Shown in pieces: positions 32,368 to 40,664 of a stretch of 64,000 nt of DNA. A program made the translations under genes and the position numbers. Positions within the stretch are counted from its first letter, which is position 1; each line of letters begins with the position of its first letter. This DNA is from [Clostridium] aminophilum DSM 10710 (GTDB lineage Bacteria; Bacillota; Clostridia; Lachnospirales; Lachnospiraceae): positions 1-64,000 of the forward strand of contig NZ_JONJ01000017.1 of the NCBI RefSeq assembly GCF_000711825.1, written 5' to 3'. The notes under the pieces were generated by a model. That model searched no databases, had not been told where the DNA came from, and saw nothing but the letters and a program-made list of their open reading frames with translations.

Positions 32368-33285
32368 ATGATCCAGAAACTTATGCAGAGAATTGCCGAG
32401 ACGAAAGCACCGATCTGTGTCGGACTTGATCCGATGCTCAGCTATATCCCGGAGCATATTCTGAAGGCGGCATTTGAGCAGTACGGAGAGACGCCGGAAG
32501 GCGCTGCAGAGGCAGTATGGCAGTACAACAAAGCCATCGTGGATGCGGTCTGTGACCTGATCCCGTCCGTAAAGCCGCAGATCGCGATGTATGAGCAGTT
32601 CGGCATCCACGGTCTGATGGCATATGAGAAAACCGTCAACTACTGCAGGGAAAAAGGACTGATCGTCATCGGCGATATCAAGAGAGGCGATATCGGTTCC
32701 ACCTCGACCGCATACGCCATCGGTCACCTCGGCGAAGTCAAGATCGGATCGAAGGCATACCGTGGATTTGACACGGATTTTGTGACTGTCAATCCGTATC
32801 TCGGCACCGACGGTGTGAAGCCGTTTGTCGATGTCTGCAATGAATATGACAGAGGTATATTTGTTCTGGTCAAGACATCCAACCCGTCCAGCGGCGAGTT
32901 CCAGGACCGACTGATCGACGGAAGACCGTTATATGAGCATGTGGCCGAGAAGGTCAACGAGTGGGGCGAGTCCTCCATGGACGGAGATTACAGCAACGTC
33001 GGCGCGGTAGTCGGCGCAACCTATCCGGAGATGATCCGTGATCTTCGGAAAATGATGCCGAAAACATGCTTCCTGGTTCCGGGTTACGGTGCACAGGGCG
33101 GCACGGCAGAAGATCTGAAATACTGCTTCGACAAGGACGGCCTCGGTGCCGTGGTCAATTCCTCCAGAGGAATTATCACCGCGTACAAGAAGGAGCAGTA
33201 TGCATCTTTCGGAGCGGAGCATTTTGCGGACGCATCCAGACAGGCAGTCATCGACATGATTTCGGATATTCAGGGGGTTCTGTAA
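32368..33285 (+). CDS. pyrF: Orotidine 5'-phosphate decarboxylase (type 2)
   Basis: 305 residues from ATG 32368, with AGGAAAGG upstream. It decarboxylates OMP to UMP, the last step of UMP synthesis. The longer type 2 form is shown by ICVGLDPMLSYIP at the start, VKPQIAMYEQFG, the catalytic IVIGDIKRGDIGSTS and VPGYGAQGG. The stop codon overlaps the ATG of pyrK by one base. Confidence 0.95.
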   Translation: MIQKLMQRIAETKAPICVGLDPMLSYIPEHILKAAFEQYGETPEGAAEAVWQYNKAIVDAVCDLIPSVKPQIAMYEQFGIHGLMAYEKTVNYCREKGLIVIGDIKRGDIGSTSTAYAIGHLGEVKIGSKAYRGFDTDFVTVNPYLGTDGVKPFVDVCNEYDRGIFVLVKTSNPSSGEFQDRLIDGRPLYEHVAEKVNEWGESSMDGDYSNVGAVVGATYPEMIRDLRKMMPKTCFLVPGYGAQGGTAEDLKYCFDKDGLGAVVNSSRGIITAYKKEQYASFGAEHFADASRQAVIDMISDIQGVL

Positions 33286-34049
33286 TGGCAAAAGTCAGAG
33301 AAACCGGAACCGTGATCCGTCAGGAGATGCTCACACCCGGAATGTTCAGTATGTGGATCCGCACAAAAGCCGGAAAAGATTCGGTTCCGGGACAGTTTGC
33401 GGCTCTGTATTCCAAAGACAGCGCAAGACTTCTTCCGCGGCCTTTCGGCATCTGTGATGTCGCAGAGGACGGGGAGAGCCTCCGGATCGTCTATCGTGTG
33501 GCCGGCGCGGGAACGGAAGAGTTTTCCCGCTATCAGTCGGGAGATTCCGTGGAGATTATGGGACCGCTCGGCAACGGCTTTCCGCTTTCGGAGAAAAAAG
33601 CACTGGTAATTGCCGGCGGAAGCGGCGTTCCGCCGATTCTGAACCTCGCAAAGCATTATCCGGGCAGCTGCACGGCAGTTCTCGGATACCGCGACCGGAA
33701 TGCATTTCTGGCAGATGATTTCAAGGGATTTTCCGACGTTTATCTCGCGACGGAGGACGGCAGCCTTGGAACAAAGGGCAATGTCCTCGATGCCATTCGC
33801 GAAAACGGACTGACGGCAGACGTGATCTACGCCTGCGGGCCGACTCCGATGCTTCGCGCGCTGAAGGCATACGCGAAAGAAAAGGGAATTCCGTGCTACA
33901 TTTCCCTGGAAGAAAAGATGGCCTGCGGAATCGGCGCCTGTCTCGCCTGTGTCTGCAGGACAAAGGAGATTGACGGACACAGCAATGTCCATAACACGAG
34001 AATCTGCGCGGACGGACCGGTATTTGACGCCGAGGAGGTAGAGTTATGA
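33285..34049 (+). CDS. pyrK: Dihydroorotate dehydrogenase B, electron transfer subunit
   Basis: 254 residues, starting at ATG 33285, which shares a base with the pyrF stop. PyrK carries FAD and a [2Fe-2S] cluster and lets PyrD reduce NAD+. The FAD/NAD parts are RPFGICDV, AGSGVPPILNLA-type (here AGGSGVPPI) and YACGPTPMLRALK; the cluster cysteines lie in EEKMACGIGACLACVCRT and a later ICADGPVF. Four-base ATGA overlap with pyrD follows. Confidence 0.95.
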   Translation: MAKVRETGTVIRQEMLTPGMFSMWIRTKAGKDSVPGQFAALYSKDSARLLPRPFGICDVAEDGESLRIVYRVAGAGTEEFSRYQSGDSVEIMGPLGNGFPLSEKKALVIAGGSGVPPILNLAKHYPGSCTAVLGYRDRNAFLADDFKGFSDVYLATEDGSLGTKGNVLDAIRENGLTADVIYACGPTPMLRALKAYAKEKGIPCYISLEEKMACGIGACLACVCRTKEIDGHSNVHNTRICADGPVFDAEEVEL

Positions 34050-34954
34050 GAAATCTTTCGGTAGAGCTTGCCGGTGTGACGCTGAAAAATCCGGTTATGA
34101 CCGCATCGGGAACCTTCGGCTCCGGAGCCGAGTTCAGTGAATTTGTCGATCTGAACAGGCTCGGCGCGGTAGTGACAAAGGGCGTGGCGGCCGTTCCGTG
34201 GCCGGGAAATCCGACCCCTCGCATCGCTGAAGTATACGGCGGAATGCTGAATGCGATCGGCCTTCAGAACCCTGGATATGATGTCTTTGCCAAACGCGAT
34301 ATCCCGTTCCTCAGACAGTTTGACACGAAGATCATCGTGAATGTCTGCGGACACACGGAGGAGGAATACCTCGAAGTGGTGGAAAAGCTTTCCGACGCGC
34401 CGGTGGATATGCTCGAAATCAACATTTCCTGCCCGAATGTCAAGGCGGGCGGAATCACCTTCGGTACCGTTCCGCATGTGGCGGAGGATATCACAAAGAA
34501 GATCAAGAAAATCGCGAAGCAGCCGGTGATTATGAAGCTGACGCCCAATGTCACCGACATCCGTGAGATGGCTAAAGCGGTGGAGGCAGGCGGCGCCGAT
34601 GCGGTGTCTCTGATCAACACGCTGACCGGTATGAAGATCGACATCAACCGCAGAACCTTTGCCCTGGCGAATAAGACCGGAGGAATGTCCGGCCCGGCGA
34701 TCAAGCCGGTGGCGGTGCGGATGGTCTACGAGACCGCTCAGACAGTAAAGATTCCGATCATTGGAATGGGCGGAATTATGAATGCGGACGACGCGATCGA
34801 GTTCATTCTGGCCGGCGCGACAGCCGTATCCGTCGGAACCGCGAATTTCCACGATCCGAAGACCACCGAAAAGATCGTTGCCGGAATCGAGGCATATATG
34901 GAAAAATATGATGTACAGGATATTCGGGAACTGATCGGTGCTGTTCAAGAGTAA
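34046..34954 (+). CDS. pyrD: Dihydroorotate dehydrogenase B, catalytic subunit
   Basis: 302 residues. It oxidises dihydroorotate to orotate with FMN. Motifs typical of class 1B: TLKNPVMTASGTFGSG, KGVAAVPWPGNPTPRI, EINISCPNVKAGG with the catalytic cysteine, MKLTPNVTDI, NTLTGMKIDI, and PIIGMGGIMNADDAIEFILAGA. It is translated with pyrK. Between it and pyrE lies a 40-bp tandem repeat. Confidence 0.96.
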   Translation: MRNLSVELAGVTLKNPVMTASGTFGSGAEFSEFVDLNRLGAVVTKGVAAVPWPGNPTPRIAEVYGGMLNAIGLQNPGYDVFAKRDIPFLRQFDTKIIVNVCGHTEEEYLEVVEKLSDAPVDMLEINISCPNVKAGGITFGTVPHVAEDITKKIKKIAKQPVIMKLTPNVTDIREMAKAVEAGGADAVSLINTLTGMKIDINRRTFALANKTGGMSGPAIKPVAVRMVYETAQTVKIPIIGMGGIMNADDAIEFILAGATAVSVGTANFHDPKTTEKIVAGIEAYMEKYDVQDIRELIGAVQE

Positions 34955-34968
34955 ATGACAGAGAGCAT

Positions 34969-35074
34969 GCGGCAGAAAGCAGGCCGCTGAAATAGGCGGC
35001 AGGAGTAAGCGGCAGAAAGCAGGCCGCTGAAATAGGCAGCAGGAGTAAGCGGCAGAAAGCAGGCAACTGAAATA
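34969..35074. repeat. 40-bp tandem repeat, about 2.7 units
   Basis: Units start at 34969, 35009 and 35049 (GCGGCAGAAAGCAGGCCGCT then GAAATAGGCGGCAGGAGTAA). They fill the gap between pyrD and pyrE, so they should be transcribed within the operon. Confidence 0.85.
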
Positions 35075-35105
35075 AACATCCGGGTATTAACAGGAAGGAA
35101 GAGCA

Positions 35106-35783
35106 ATGGATAACTACAAAGAGCAGTTTATTGAATTTATGGTCGAGAGCAATGTTCTGAAATTCGGTGATTTCACGCTGAAGAGCGGCAGAAAGTCCCC
35201 GTTCTTCATGAACGCCGGCGCTTATGTTACCGGTTCGCAGCTGATGAAGCTCGGCGAATTCTATGCGAAAGCCATTCACGATACCTACGGTCTGGATTTT
35301 GATGTTCTGTTCGGGCCGGCCTACAAGGGCATCCCGCTTTCGGTTGCCACTGCGATGGCGATCAGCAGACTCTACGGAAAAGACGTCCGTTACTGTTCCA
35401 ACCGCAAGGAAGTGAAGGATCACGGCGATACCGGCATTCTTCTCGGAAGCAAGCTTCAGGACGGAGACCGCGTGGTTATCATCGAGGATGTCACCACCTC
35501 CGGAAAATCCATCGAGGAGACCTTCCCGATCATCACCGGACAGGCGAAGATTGAGGTCAAGGGACTGATTGTTTCTCTGAACCGCATGGAGCGCGGCAAG
35601 GGAACGAAATGTGCGCTGGATGAGATCAAAGATCTCTACGGTTTCCCGACTGCGGCGATCGTTACCATGAAGGATGTGGTGGGTCGGCTCTACAACCGTG
35701 AGTGCATGGGCAAAGTTGTGATCGACGATACCATGAAGGCAGCAATTGACCGTTACTATGAGCAGTATGGCGCGGAAGCGTAA
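35106..35783 (+). CDS. pyrE: Orotate phosphoribosyltransferase
   Basis: 225 residues from ATG 35106 behind AGGAAGGA. It joins orotate and PRPP to give OMP. Motifs: KSGRKSPFFMNAG at the N-terminus, FGPAYKGIPL, and the PRPP loop VVIIEDVTTSGKSIEE. Fourth gene of the pyrFKDE run; no PyrR-type attenuator is visible in front of the cluster. Confidence 0.95.
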   Translation: MDNYKEQFIEFMVESNVLKFGDFTLKSGRKSPFFMNAGAYVTGSQLMKLGEFYAKAIHDTYGLDFDVLFGPAYKGIPLSVATAMAISRLYGKDVRYCSNRKEVKDHGDTGILLGSKLQDGDRVVIIEDVTTSGKSIEETFPIITGQAKIEVKGLIVSLNRMERGKGTKCALDEIKDLYGFPTAAIVTMKDVVGRLYNRECMGKVVIDDTMKAAIDRYYEQYGAEA

Positions 35784-35812
35784 TCCAAACGAATCAGAAA
35801 GGAATGATATTC

Positions 35813-35971
35813 ATGGATAAGATGGAAAAAGTATATAAGACGATGGAAGGCGCAGGCATCACCGGCATTGTCGTCGGTTCGATCGTAATCGCAGTCGGCG
35901 TGACCTGCGGCATTCTCTCCATTATCAGCGGATCCCTGCTTCTCAAGAGAAAGAAGCATATCACATTCTGA
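35813..35971 (+). CDS. Small single-span membrane protein, 52 residues
   Basis: A short gene starting at ATG 35813 with AAAGGAA at a good distance and ending at TGA 35969-35971. The protein has an amphipathic start (KMEKVYKTMEG), a long glycine/isoleucine/valine-rich membrane segment from about residue 15 to 44, and a basic end KRKKHIT. I recall similar short proteins in Lachnospiraceae but know no function. It is wedged between pyrE (29 bp) and the VanZ-like gene (2 bp). Confidence 0.7.
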   Translation: MDKMEKVYKTMEGAGITGIVVGSIVIAVGVTCGILSIISGSLLLKRKKHITF

Positions 35972-35973
35972 GT

Positions 35974-36462
35974 ATGATCAAGAAAAGAGAACTACACCAG
36001 AGGATCAGCTGGGCACTGTTTTTTGCCTATCTGATCCTTCTGGTGTATATCATGTTTTTCTCGGACGCGCTTGGTCGGGGGCCGCACGAGGATTATTCCT
36101 ATAATCTTGTTCCGCTGCGGGAAATCCGACGGTTCTATGAGTACAGGAAAACACTCGGCTTCAGCGCATTTTTCCTGAATACCTACGGCAATGTCATCTG
36201 CTTTCTGCCGTTTGGATTTATTCTGCCGATCATCACGAAAATCGGGGAAAGCTGTTTTACAACGGTTCTCTTAAGTTTTATGCTCAGCCTCTCCATTGAA
36301 ACGACGCAGCTGGCCTTCAAGGTCGGCAGTTTTGATGTGGATGACATGATTCTGAATGTTCTCGGAGGACTGATCGGATATATCGCGGTATATATTCTGA
36401 AGATGCTGCTTGGCATTCGGAGAAGAGCGGCGGGCCGTAAGGAAAGGCGTGACAATGTTTAA
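35974..36462 (+). CDS. VanZ family membrane protein
   Basis: 162 residues with four hydrophobic segments. The family is recognised by YIMFFSDALG, NLVPLREIRRF, NTYGNVICFLPFGFILP and SIETTQLAFKVGSFDVDDMILNVLGGLIGY (in pieces), the typical VanZ core. VanZ-like proteins raise teicoplanin or lipopeptide tolerance in some species, but most chromosomal members have no assigned role. It begins 2 bp after the small membrane protein and overlaps the next gene by 8 bp. Confidence 0.9.
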   Translation: MIKKRELHQRISWALFFAYLILLVYIMFFSDALGRGPHEDYSYNLVPLREIRRFYEYRKTLGFSAFFLNTYGNVICFLPFGFILPIITKIGESCFTTVLLSFMLSLSIETTQLAFKVGSFDVDDMILNVLGGLIGYIAVYILKMLLGIRRRAAGRKERRDNV

Positions 36463-36799
36463 AAAGAATACGCTACGGCGGGGAAGAGACAACCGGATCT
36501 CGTATATCCGCGTGAAGATGGCGGAGAACGGATATTTCAGTCTTGGGACCGCAGCGGCGGCGCTGGTATTCGCGGTGACCGGCATGACGGTCAGCGTGAA
36601 GAATCAGGGAAATACACCGGCCTGGGCGGTTTCTGTCTGTTTCACGAGTCTGGTATTTTCCGTGGCTGCCCTGTTCTGGGGCTGGCGCGCGCTGAAGGAA
36701 AAAGACAAGAATTATATTATGGCAAAAATCGGCATCGCAGTGGGCGGTGTGCTGGCGATTTTCTGGATTCTGCTCAGCCTTGTGGGACTGAGACTGTAG
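36455..36799 (+). CDS. Small three-span membrane protein (DUF6142-like)
   Basis: 114 residues from ATG 36455, overlapping the VanZ gene end by 8 bp. The N-terminus is strongly basic; three hydrophobic segments follow (TAAAALVFAVTGMTV, VSVCFTSLVFSVAALFWG, IGIAVGGVLAIFWILLSLVG). The short helical-hairpin pattern with a KEKDKNYIMAKIGI loop fits a family of unknown function that I associate with DUF6142. The operon with VanZ and the 52-residue protein suggests a cell-envelope role, unproven. Confidence 0.65.
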   Translation: MFKKNTLRRGRDNRISYIRVKMAENGYFSLGTAAAALVFAVTGMTVSVKNQGNTPAWAVSVCFTSLVFSVAALFWGWRALKEKDKNYIMAKIGIAVGGVLAIFWILLSLVGLRL

Positions 36800-36821
36800 A
36801 AAAAAGGGCCGGAAGAAGAAT

Positions 36822-36971
36822 GGCCGGAAAGAGACCGGCTGAAAGAAGAACGGCCGGAAAGAGACTGGCTGAAAGAAGAACGGCCGGAAAGAGATCGGCT
36901 GAAAGAAGAACGGCCGGAAAGAGATCGGCTGAAAGAAGATCGGCCGGAAAGAGAATGGCCGGAAGAAGAAC
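36822..36971 (+). repeat. 30-bp tandem repeat, five units, at the peptidase start
   Basis: Units of the type GGCCGGAAAGAGATCGGCTG then AAAGAAGAAC start at 36822, 36852, 36882, 36912 and 36942. Read in the peptidase frame they give AGKRSAERRT decapeptides from an ATG at 36820. Either the array is an N-terminal extension or it is leader sequence before ATG 36985. Confidence 0.9.
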
Positions 36972-36984
36972 GGGAAAGGACAGA

Positions 36985-39111
36985 ATGAGAAAAAGATTTT
37001 ACGATTTGATTCGCGAGGACAATGAAGCCGTACAGGAGAGAGAGCAGCTCGCTGCGGGACGAATCCGTGAGATTGCAGAGCAGGAACATTTTCCGGGAAA
37101 TGAGACCCGGGGGAGTCTCTTCCGGCGGACCGCGGAGCTTCTTCTGATGGCAGAACAGATTGCAGACCGGACGGCTTCCGGAGAAATTGAGACCATGCCG
37201 GAAGCGGAGCTGGCGGAGTGGAACCGGAGATTATACGAGGATATTCTGCCGGAGAACTACGACGTCAGTATGGCCAATCCGGACTATACGCAGAAGGTGT
37301 TCGGTGAGGAACTCGGGAAAGAGATGGCGTTCTTTGCGGCGGAGATGCGGAGTGCAATTCCGTACGCGTTTGAGAACCGCCGTATGGATCTGACCATCCT
37401 GATGGAGCTCTTTATTGAAGTCTGCAATTCTGTCATGGATCCGGAGAGCGGGATCACGGACGAAAAGCGGATTTCAAACGTCCGGAATATCTTTTATTAT
37501 TTTGAGTTTGACTACTGTGACCGTTTTGTGCCGGAACGCCTCCGGGAGACGTTGGACCCGGATGCGGATTTTGCAAAGAAGATCATCATGGAGAGCGATC
37601 TGAACGATCTGTCTTATCTCTACCGGTTCGGAGAATATGTCTCGGAGACGGAGATCGAGACCGCGAAGTACCTGAATTCCCTGCCGGAAGAAAAGGTGCG
37701 CCGGATGGCGGATTACTGGTCGGACGGCTTCGCGAGAGGATTTGAAGTATCCCATCGCTCCTTTAAAGAAAAGAAGACCGTCATGCTCCGGTGGCATCTG
37801 GGATTCGAGCGGATCGTCCGCTATGCGGTGGAAAATTTCCGGGCCCTCGGCCTGGAACCGATCATCCCGAGAGCGTCCTTCGGATCCATGAACCGGGCGG
37901 CTTCGGGAACGAACGGCTTTTACGGCACGCCGGCAAACCGCCAGTATATGTACGATCACCGGTCGGATGACGCGGAGTGGCTGGATAAGGCGGTGAAAGA
38001 GCGAAAGCTGGAAGTGATGCGGGGAGCCTATGAAGAGCTGAAGGATCTTGCAGCCGTCTATGCCGGACCGGCCGTGATGGAGACCTTCGGTGAGGACGGA
38101 TTTGATCCGGTCATTAAAGAAAGCGCATGGACATACAGCGAACGGCAGAAAAAACTGCGGACCCGCAGCGCCAGCGAAGTCCGGATGCTGCAGAATCAGT
38201 TCATTCCGGAGGAAACCACCAGCTTTACCATCATCGCCTGGCCGATCCCGGAGATCGGAAAAGACCGCGGCGGCTTGGAGTTTTACAGCAGAGTTTTCGA
38301 CGAGACCATCGCGATCAACACGCTGAATCATGAACTCTACCGTGGCGTTCAGCAGAAAATCATCGACTGCCTCGACGAGGCGTCCTACGTTCTGGTAAAG
38401 GGCAAAGACGGCAATGAGACGGATCTTAGGATCGAACTTCACCCGCTGGCAGACCGCAAAACACAGTCCGGTTTTGAGAACTGTCTGGCGGACGTCAACA
38501 TTCCTCTGGGAGAAGTCTTCACCTCGCCGGTCCTGAAGGGGACCTCCGGCCTTCTTCACGTCGGAAAGGTGTACATCGACGAGTTCCAGTTCCGGGATCT
38601 CCGGATCCGTGTGGAGGACGGAAAAGCCGTGGAATATTCCTGCGGGAATTTTGAGACGGAGAAAGAGGGACATGACCTTGTGGAGCGCGTGATCATGAAG
38701 GATCACGATGTGCTTCCGATGGGAGAATTCGCTATCGGAACCAACACGACAGCCTACGCCGTGTCCGTAAAATACGGCATTGAGGACAAGTTCCCGATCC
38801 TCATCGCGGAGAAGACGGGACCGCATTTTGCCTTCGGCGATACCTGCTACAGTTACATGGAAGATGTGAAAGTCCTGAATCCGGACGGCAGGGAAATGAT
38901 CGCGAAGGACAATGAGATCTCCTCGCTTCGCACATCCGAACCGGAAAAAGCATATTTCGGCTGCCATACAGATATTACGCTTCCGTATCCGGAACTCGGC
39001 CTTCTCACCGCGGTCCGCGCGGACGGGACAAAGACCGATATCCTACGGGACGGAAGATTTGTGCTCCCGGGAACAGAACTCCTGAATGAGGCGCTGGATC
39101 AGCTGAAGTGA
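36985..39111 (+). CDS. M29-like aminopeptidase with long N-terminal extension
   Basis: 708 residues from ATG 36985 (AAAGGA upstream); an in-frame ATG at 36820 would add 55 repeat-encoded residues. The C-terminal ~400 residues resemble M29 metallo-aminopeptidases: NIPLGEVFTSPV with the metal-ligand glutamate, GTSGLLHVGKVY, GEFAIGTNTTAY, and EKTGPHFAFGDTCYS with a ligand histidine. Typical M29 enzymes have about 410 residues; here some 300 extra helical, acidic residues come first with no family I can name. The enzyme should release N-terminal residues from peptides in the cytosol. It stands alone between the small membrane genes and a zone of broken genes. Confidence 0.8.
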   Translation: MRKRFYDLIREDNEAVQEREQLAAGRIREIAEQEHFPGNETRGSLFRRTAELLLMAEQIADRTASGEIETMPEAELAEWNRRLYEDILPENYDVSMANPDYTQKVFGEELGKEMAFFAAEMRSAIPYAFENRRMDLTILMELFIEVCNSVMDPESGITDEKRISNVRNIFYYFEFDYCDRFVPERLRETLDPDADFAKKIIMESDLNDLSYLYRFGEYVSETEIETAKYLNSLPEEKVRRMADYWSDGFARGFEVSHRSFKEKKTVMLRWHLGFERIVRYAVENFRALGLEPIIPRASFGSMNRAASGTNGFYGTPANRQYMYDHRSDDAEWLDKAVKERKLEVMRGAYEELKDLAAVYAGPAVMETFGEDGFDPVIKESAWTYSERQKKLRTRSASEVRMLQNQFIPEETTSFTIIAWPIPEIGKDRGGLEFYSRVFDETIAINTLNHELYRGVQQKIIDCLDEASYVLVKGKDGNETDLRIELHPLADRKTQSGFENCLADVNIPLGEVFTSPVLKGTSGLLHVGKVYIDEFQFRDLRIRVEDGKAVEYSCGNFETEKEGHDLVERVIMKDHDVLPMGEFAIGTNTTAYAVSVKYGIEDKFPILIAEKTGPHFAFGDTCYSYMEDVKVLNPDGREMIAKDNEISSLRTSEPEKAYFGCHTDITLPYPELGLLTAVRADGTKTDILRDGRFVLPGTELLNEALDQLK

Positions 39112-39113
39112 GC

Positions 39114-39198
39114 ATGGAAGAAATGGATAAGAAAACACGAAATGAAGCGATCGATGAGCTTACGCTTGCCCTTATATATCTGACAAGATTCTCAGATG
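39114..39198 (+). pseudogene. N-terminal remnant of a DUF6429-like gene
   Basis: From ATG 39114 or 39123 a frame reads MDKKTRNEAIDELTLALIYLTRFSDG and then loses sense. The opening matches small proteins I associate with DUF6429. It breaks off where the GNAT fragment begins in another frame, so a deletion has joined two genes. Confidence 0.45.
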
Positions 39199-39590
39199 GA
39201 GCGGATCAGCGTTGCTCCGGATCTGTTCTATGTTGCGATAGAAAAAGAAAGCGGGAAGATGGCGGGATTTCTTGACGGCATTGCAACGGATGAGATGGTT
39301 TTTCGGGATGAATTCTTTACGGATGCATCCCTGCATAACCCGAAGGGGCGGAATATCATGCTGTTGGGACTGGATGTGCTGCCGGAATTCCGAAAGATTG
39401 GCCTGGCAAGAGAAATCGTATGGAATTATTGCCGCAGGGAGGAAAAAAAGGAAAGGAAGCGGCTGGTTCTTACCTGCAACGAAAAAAGGTAAAAATGTAC
39501 CGGAAGTTCGGTTTCCGTGATCTTGGAGAATCCGCATCCGAATGGGGCGGCGAAAAATGGCATGAGATGGATATTTTCCTGAATTGGTGA
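39184..39590 (+). pseudogene. Broken GNAT acetyltransferase
   Basis: The frame beginning around ATG 39196 shows VAIEKESGKMAGFLDGIATDE, MLLGLDVLPEFRKIGLAREI (the acetyl-CoA loop region) and RLVLTCNEKR, then stops at TAA 39490-39492. The missing end YRKFGFRDLGESASEWGG and EMDIFLNW is intact in another frame up to TGA 39588-39590. The shift falls in an A-rich run (GAAAAAAGGTAAAAATG). The N-terminus is also missing at the junction with the DUF6429-like remnant. It is doubly broken unless the A-run is phase-variable. Confidence 0.75.
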
Positions 39591-39617
39591 TGTTCGGAAT
39601 GTCTCAAAATTTATCAT

Positions 39618-39667
39618 ACAGGTATTTCCCATAACGGCGGACGTAGGGGAAATACCTGTTTTTCTTT
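39618..39667 (+). terminator. Terminator behind the broken GNAT gene
   Basis: ACAGGTATTTCCC and GGGGAAATACCTGT pair, followed by TTTTCTTT that runs into repeat copy B. Confidence 0.85.
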
Positions 39668-39754
39668 CATAGGAAATTTCTCTGAAATTCCCTATGAAAG
39701 AAAAATGCTCCGCGAGGATGGGGGAGCCGAAGTCCGCTTGCGGACTTTATTCCG
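39659..39754 (+). repeat. Terminator-linked palindromic repeat, copy B (head joined to tail)
   Basis: The head hairpin (TTTCATAGGAAATTTC/ GAAATTCCCTATGAAA) differs from copy A by one base in the loop. It is followed by AAAAATGCTCCGCGAGGATG, and then directly by the tail GGGGAGCCGAAGTCCGCTTG and CGGACTTTATTCCG. Compared with copy A the middle ~220 bp are missing, with the join at a GATG shared by both ends. Confidence 0.8.
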
Positions 39755-40191
39755 AGTGGAAAGACAGGAAATCGTATAGCAGGATTATCAGAAGGAACAG
39801 ACCGAGACATATTAAGACATACAAAACATAAAACGAATAGAAAGATATAAAAGCCATATATTACATATAATACATAAAATGAGGTAGAATACAGATTTGA
39901 CAGAAATGCAGATTTTGCGATATGTTTCATAGTGAGGGAAATGACATCAAACTATCTGAAAAATAGGCTTCATAATAGAGTAAATGCCCACCATACGCAA
40001 GGAAACTGCCTAGCATTCCTCTTTGCCCATTTCGATAGTAGAACCCCGGCAAATCCAGAGGGAGAACATATATCGGAAATAGCGGATACATATTTTTGCA
40101 TAGATATTTCCACGTCCATTTGGGGGAAAGAAATGAGCGAAATCAACCACATCAAACTTGACATCATAGAATAACACTCCTATTTTTTTTA
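39755..40191. other. AT-rich gap with one doubtful small ORF
   Basis: From 39755 base composition turns AT-rich. A frame from 39932 (GTG) or 39941 (ATG) to 40174 could encode about 78 residues, containing AFLFAHFDSRTPANPEGEH, with no family I recognise; GAGGG lies in front of ATG 39941. A terminator at 40192-40217 follows. It may be a gene fragment left by the insertion events here. Confidence 0.3.
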
Positions 40192-40217
40192 AAAACGCCT
40201 CAAAACGAGGCGCTTTT
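40192..40217. terminator. Small bidirectional hairpin terminator
   Basis: CGCCTC-AAAAC-GAGGCG flanked by AAAA on the left and CTTTTC on the right, with a T8 run just before it. Confidence 0.6.
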
Positions 40218-40239
40218 CACTATACTCGTCCGCATGGAC

Positions 40240-40521
40240 TGTATATATGCTGTGATTTCCGGAGAAATGAAGGGATCGCGTATGCCCACTATACCATAAT
40301 GATATAAGTCCTTTAATAAAGCTCGATAGTTCTGAGATTTGATGTACGCCGTTTAACCATTTCTCTCAATAAAAAAGATAGGATTCTTCGCTTTCGTATC
40401 CGGCATCCGCTACGATTTCCCGGTATTTGAATGACAAATGTTGTTCCATATCTTTAAGAAATGGAATCAGCGTACGGACATCGGTTGGATGTGAACTCAG
40501 GATTTCAAGTTTGATGGTTTT
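40240..40521 (-). pseudogene. Decayed transposase fragment (IS1182/IS5-type)
   Basis: On the minus strand from 40521 a frame reads SSHPTDVRTLIPFLKDMEQ, LSFKYREIVADAGYESEESY and stops at 40366; the match to IS1182-like transposases continues in the next frame (LFIERNG, stop, TAYIKSQNYRALLK). So there is a frameshift, a stop and both ends are missing. The D in VADAGYESEE is the second catalytic aspartate of the DDE domain in this family. Confidence 0.7.
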
Positions 40522-40575
40522 GCAAAAACGCTAACGTTAAACGTGAAGCTTTTGCTGATTTTGAAAATTATCACG

Positions 40576-40622
40576 CGGCGCAAATGCAACGCAAAAAAAT
40601 ACGTTGCATTTGCGCCGCTTTT
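40576..40622. terminator. Strong symmetric hairpin before the AlbA_2 gene
   Basis: Sixteen-bp perfect stem CGGCGCAAATGCAACG and its complement with a CAAAAAAATA-type loop, followed by CTTTTAT. It may be the end of the lost insertion sequence or a terminator shielding the next gene. Confidence 0.7.
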
Positions 40623-40664
40623 ATCATAATATAAAGTTGCGATGAGTAGAGGGGGGATTATTTA

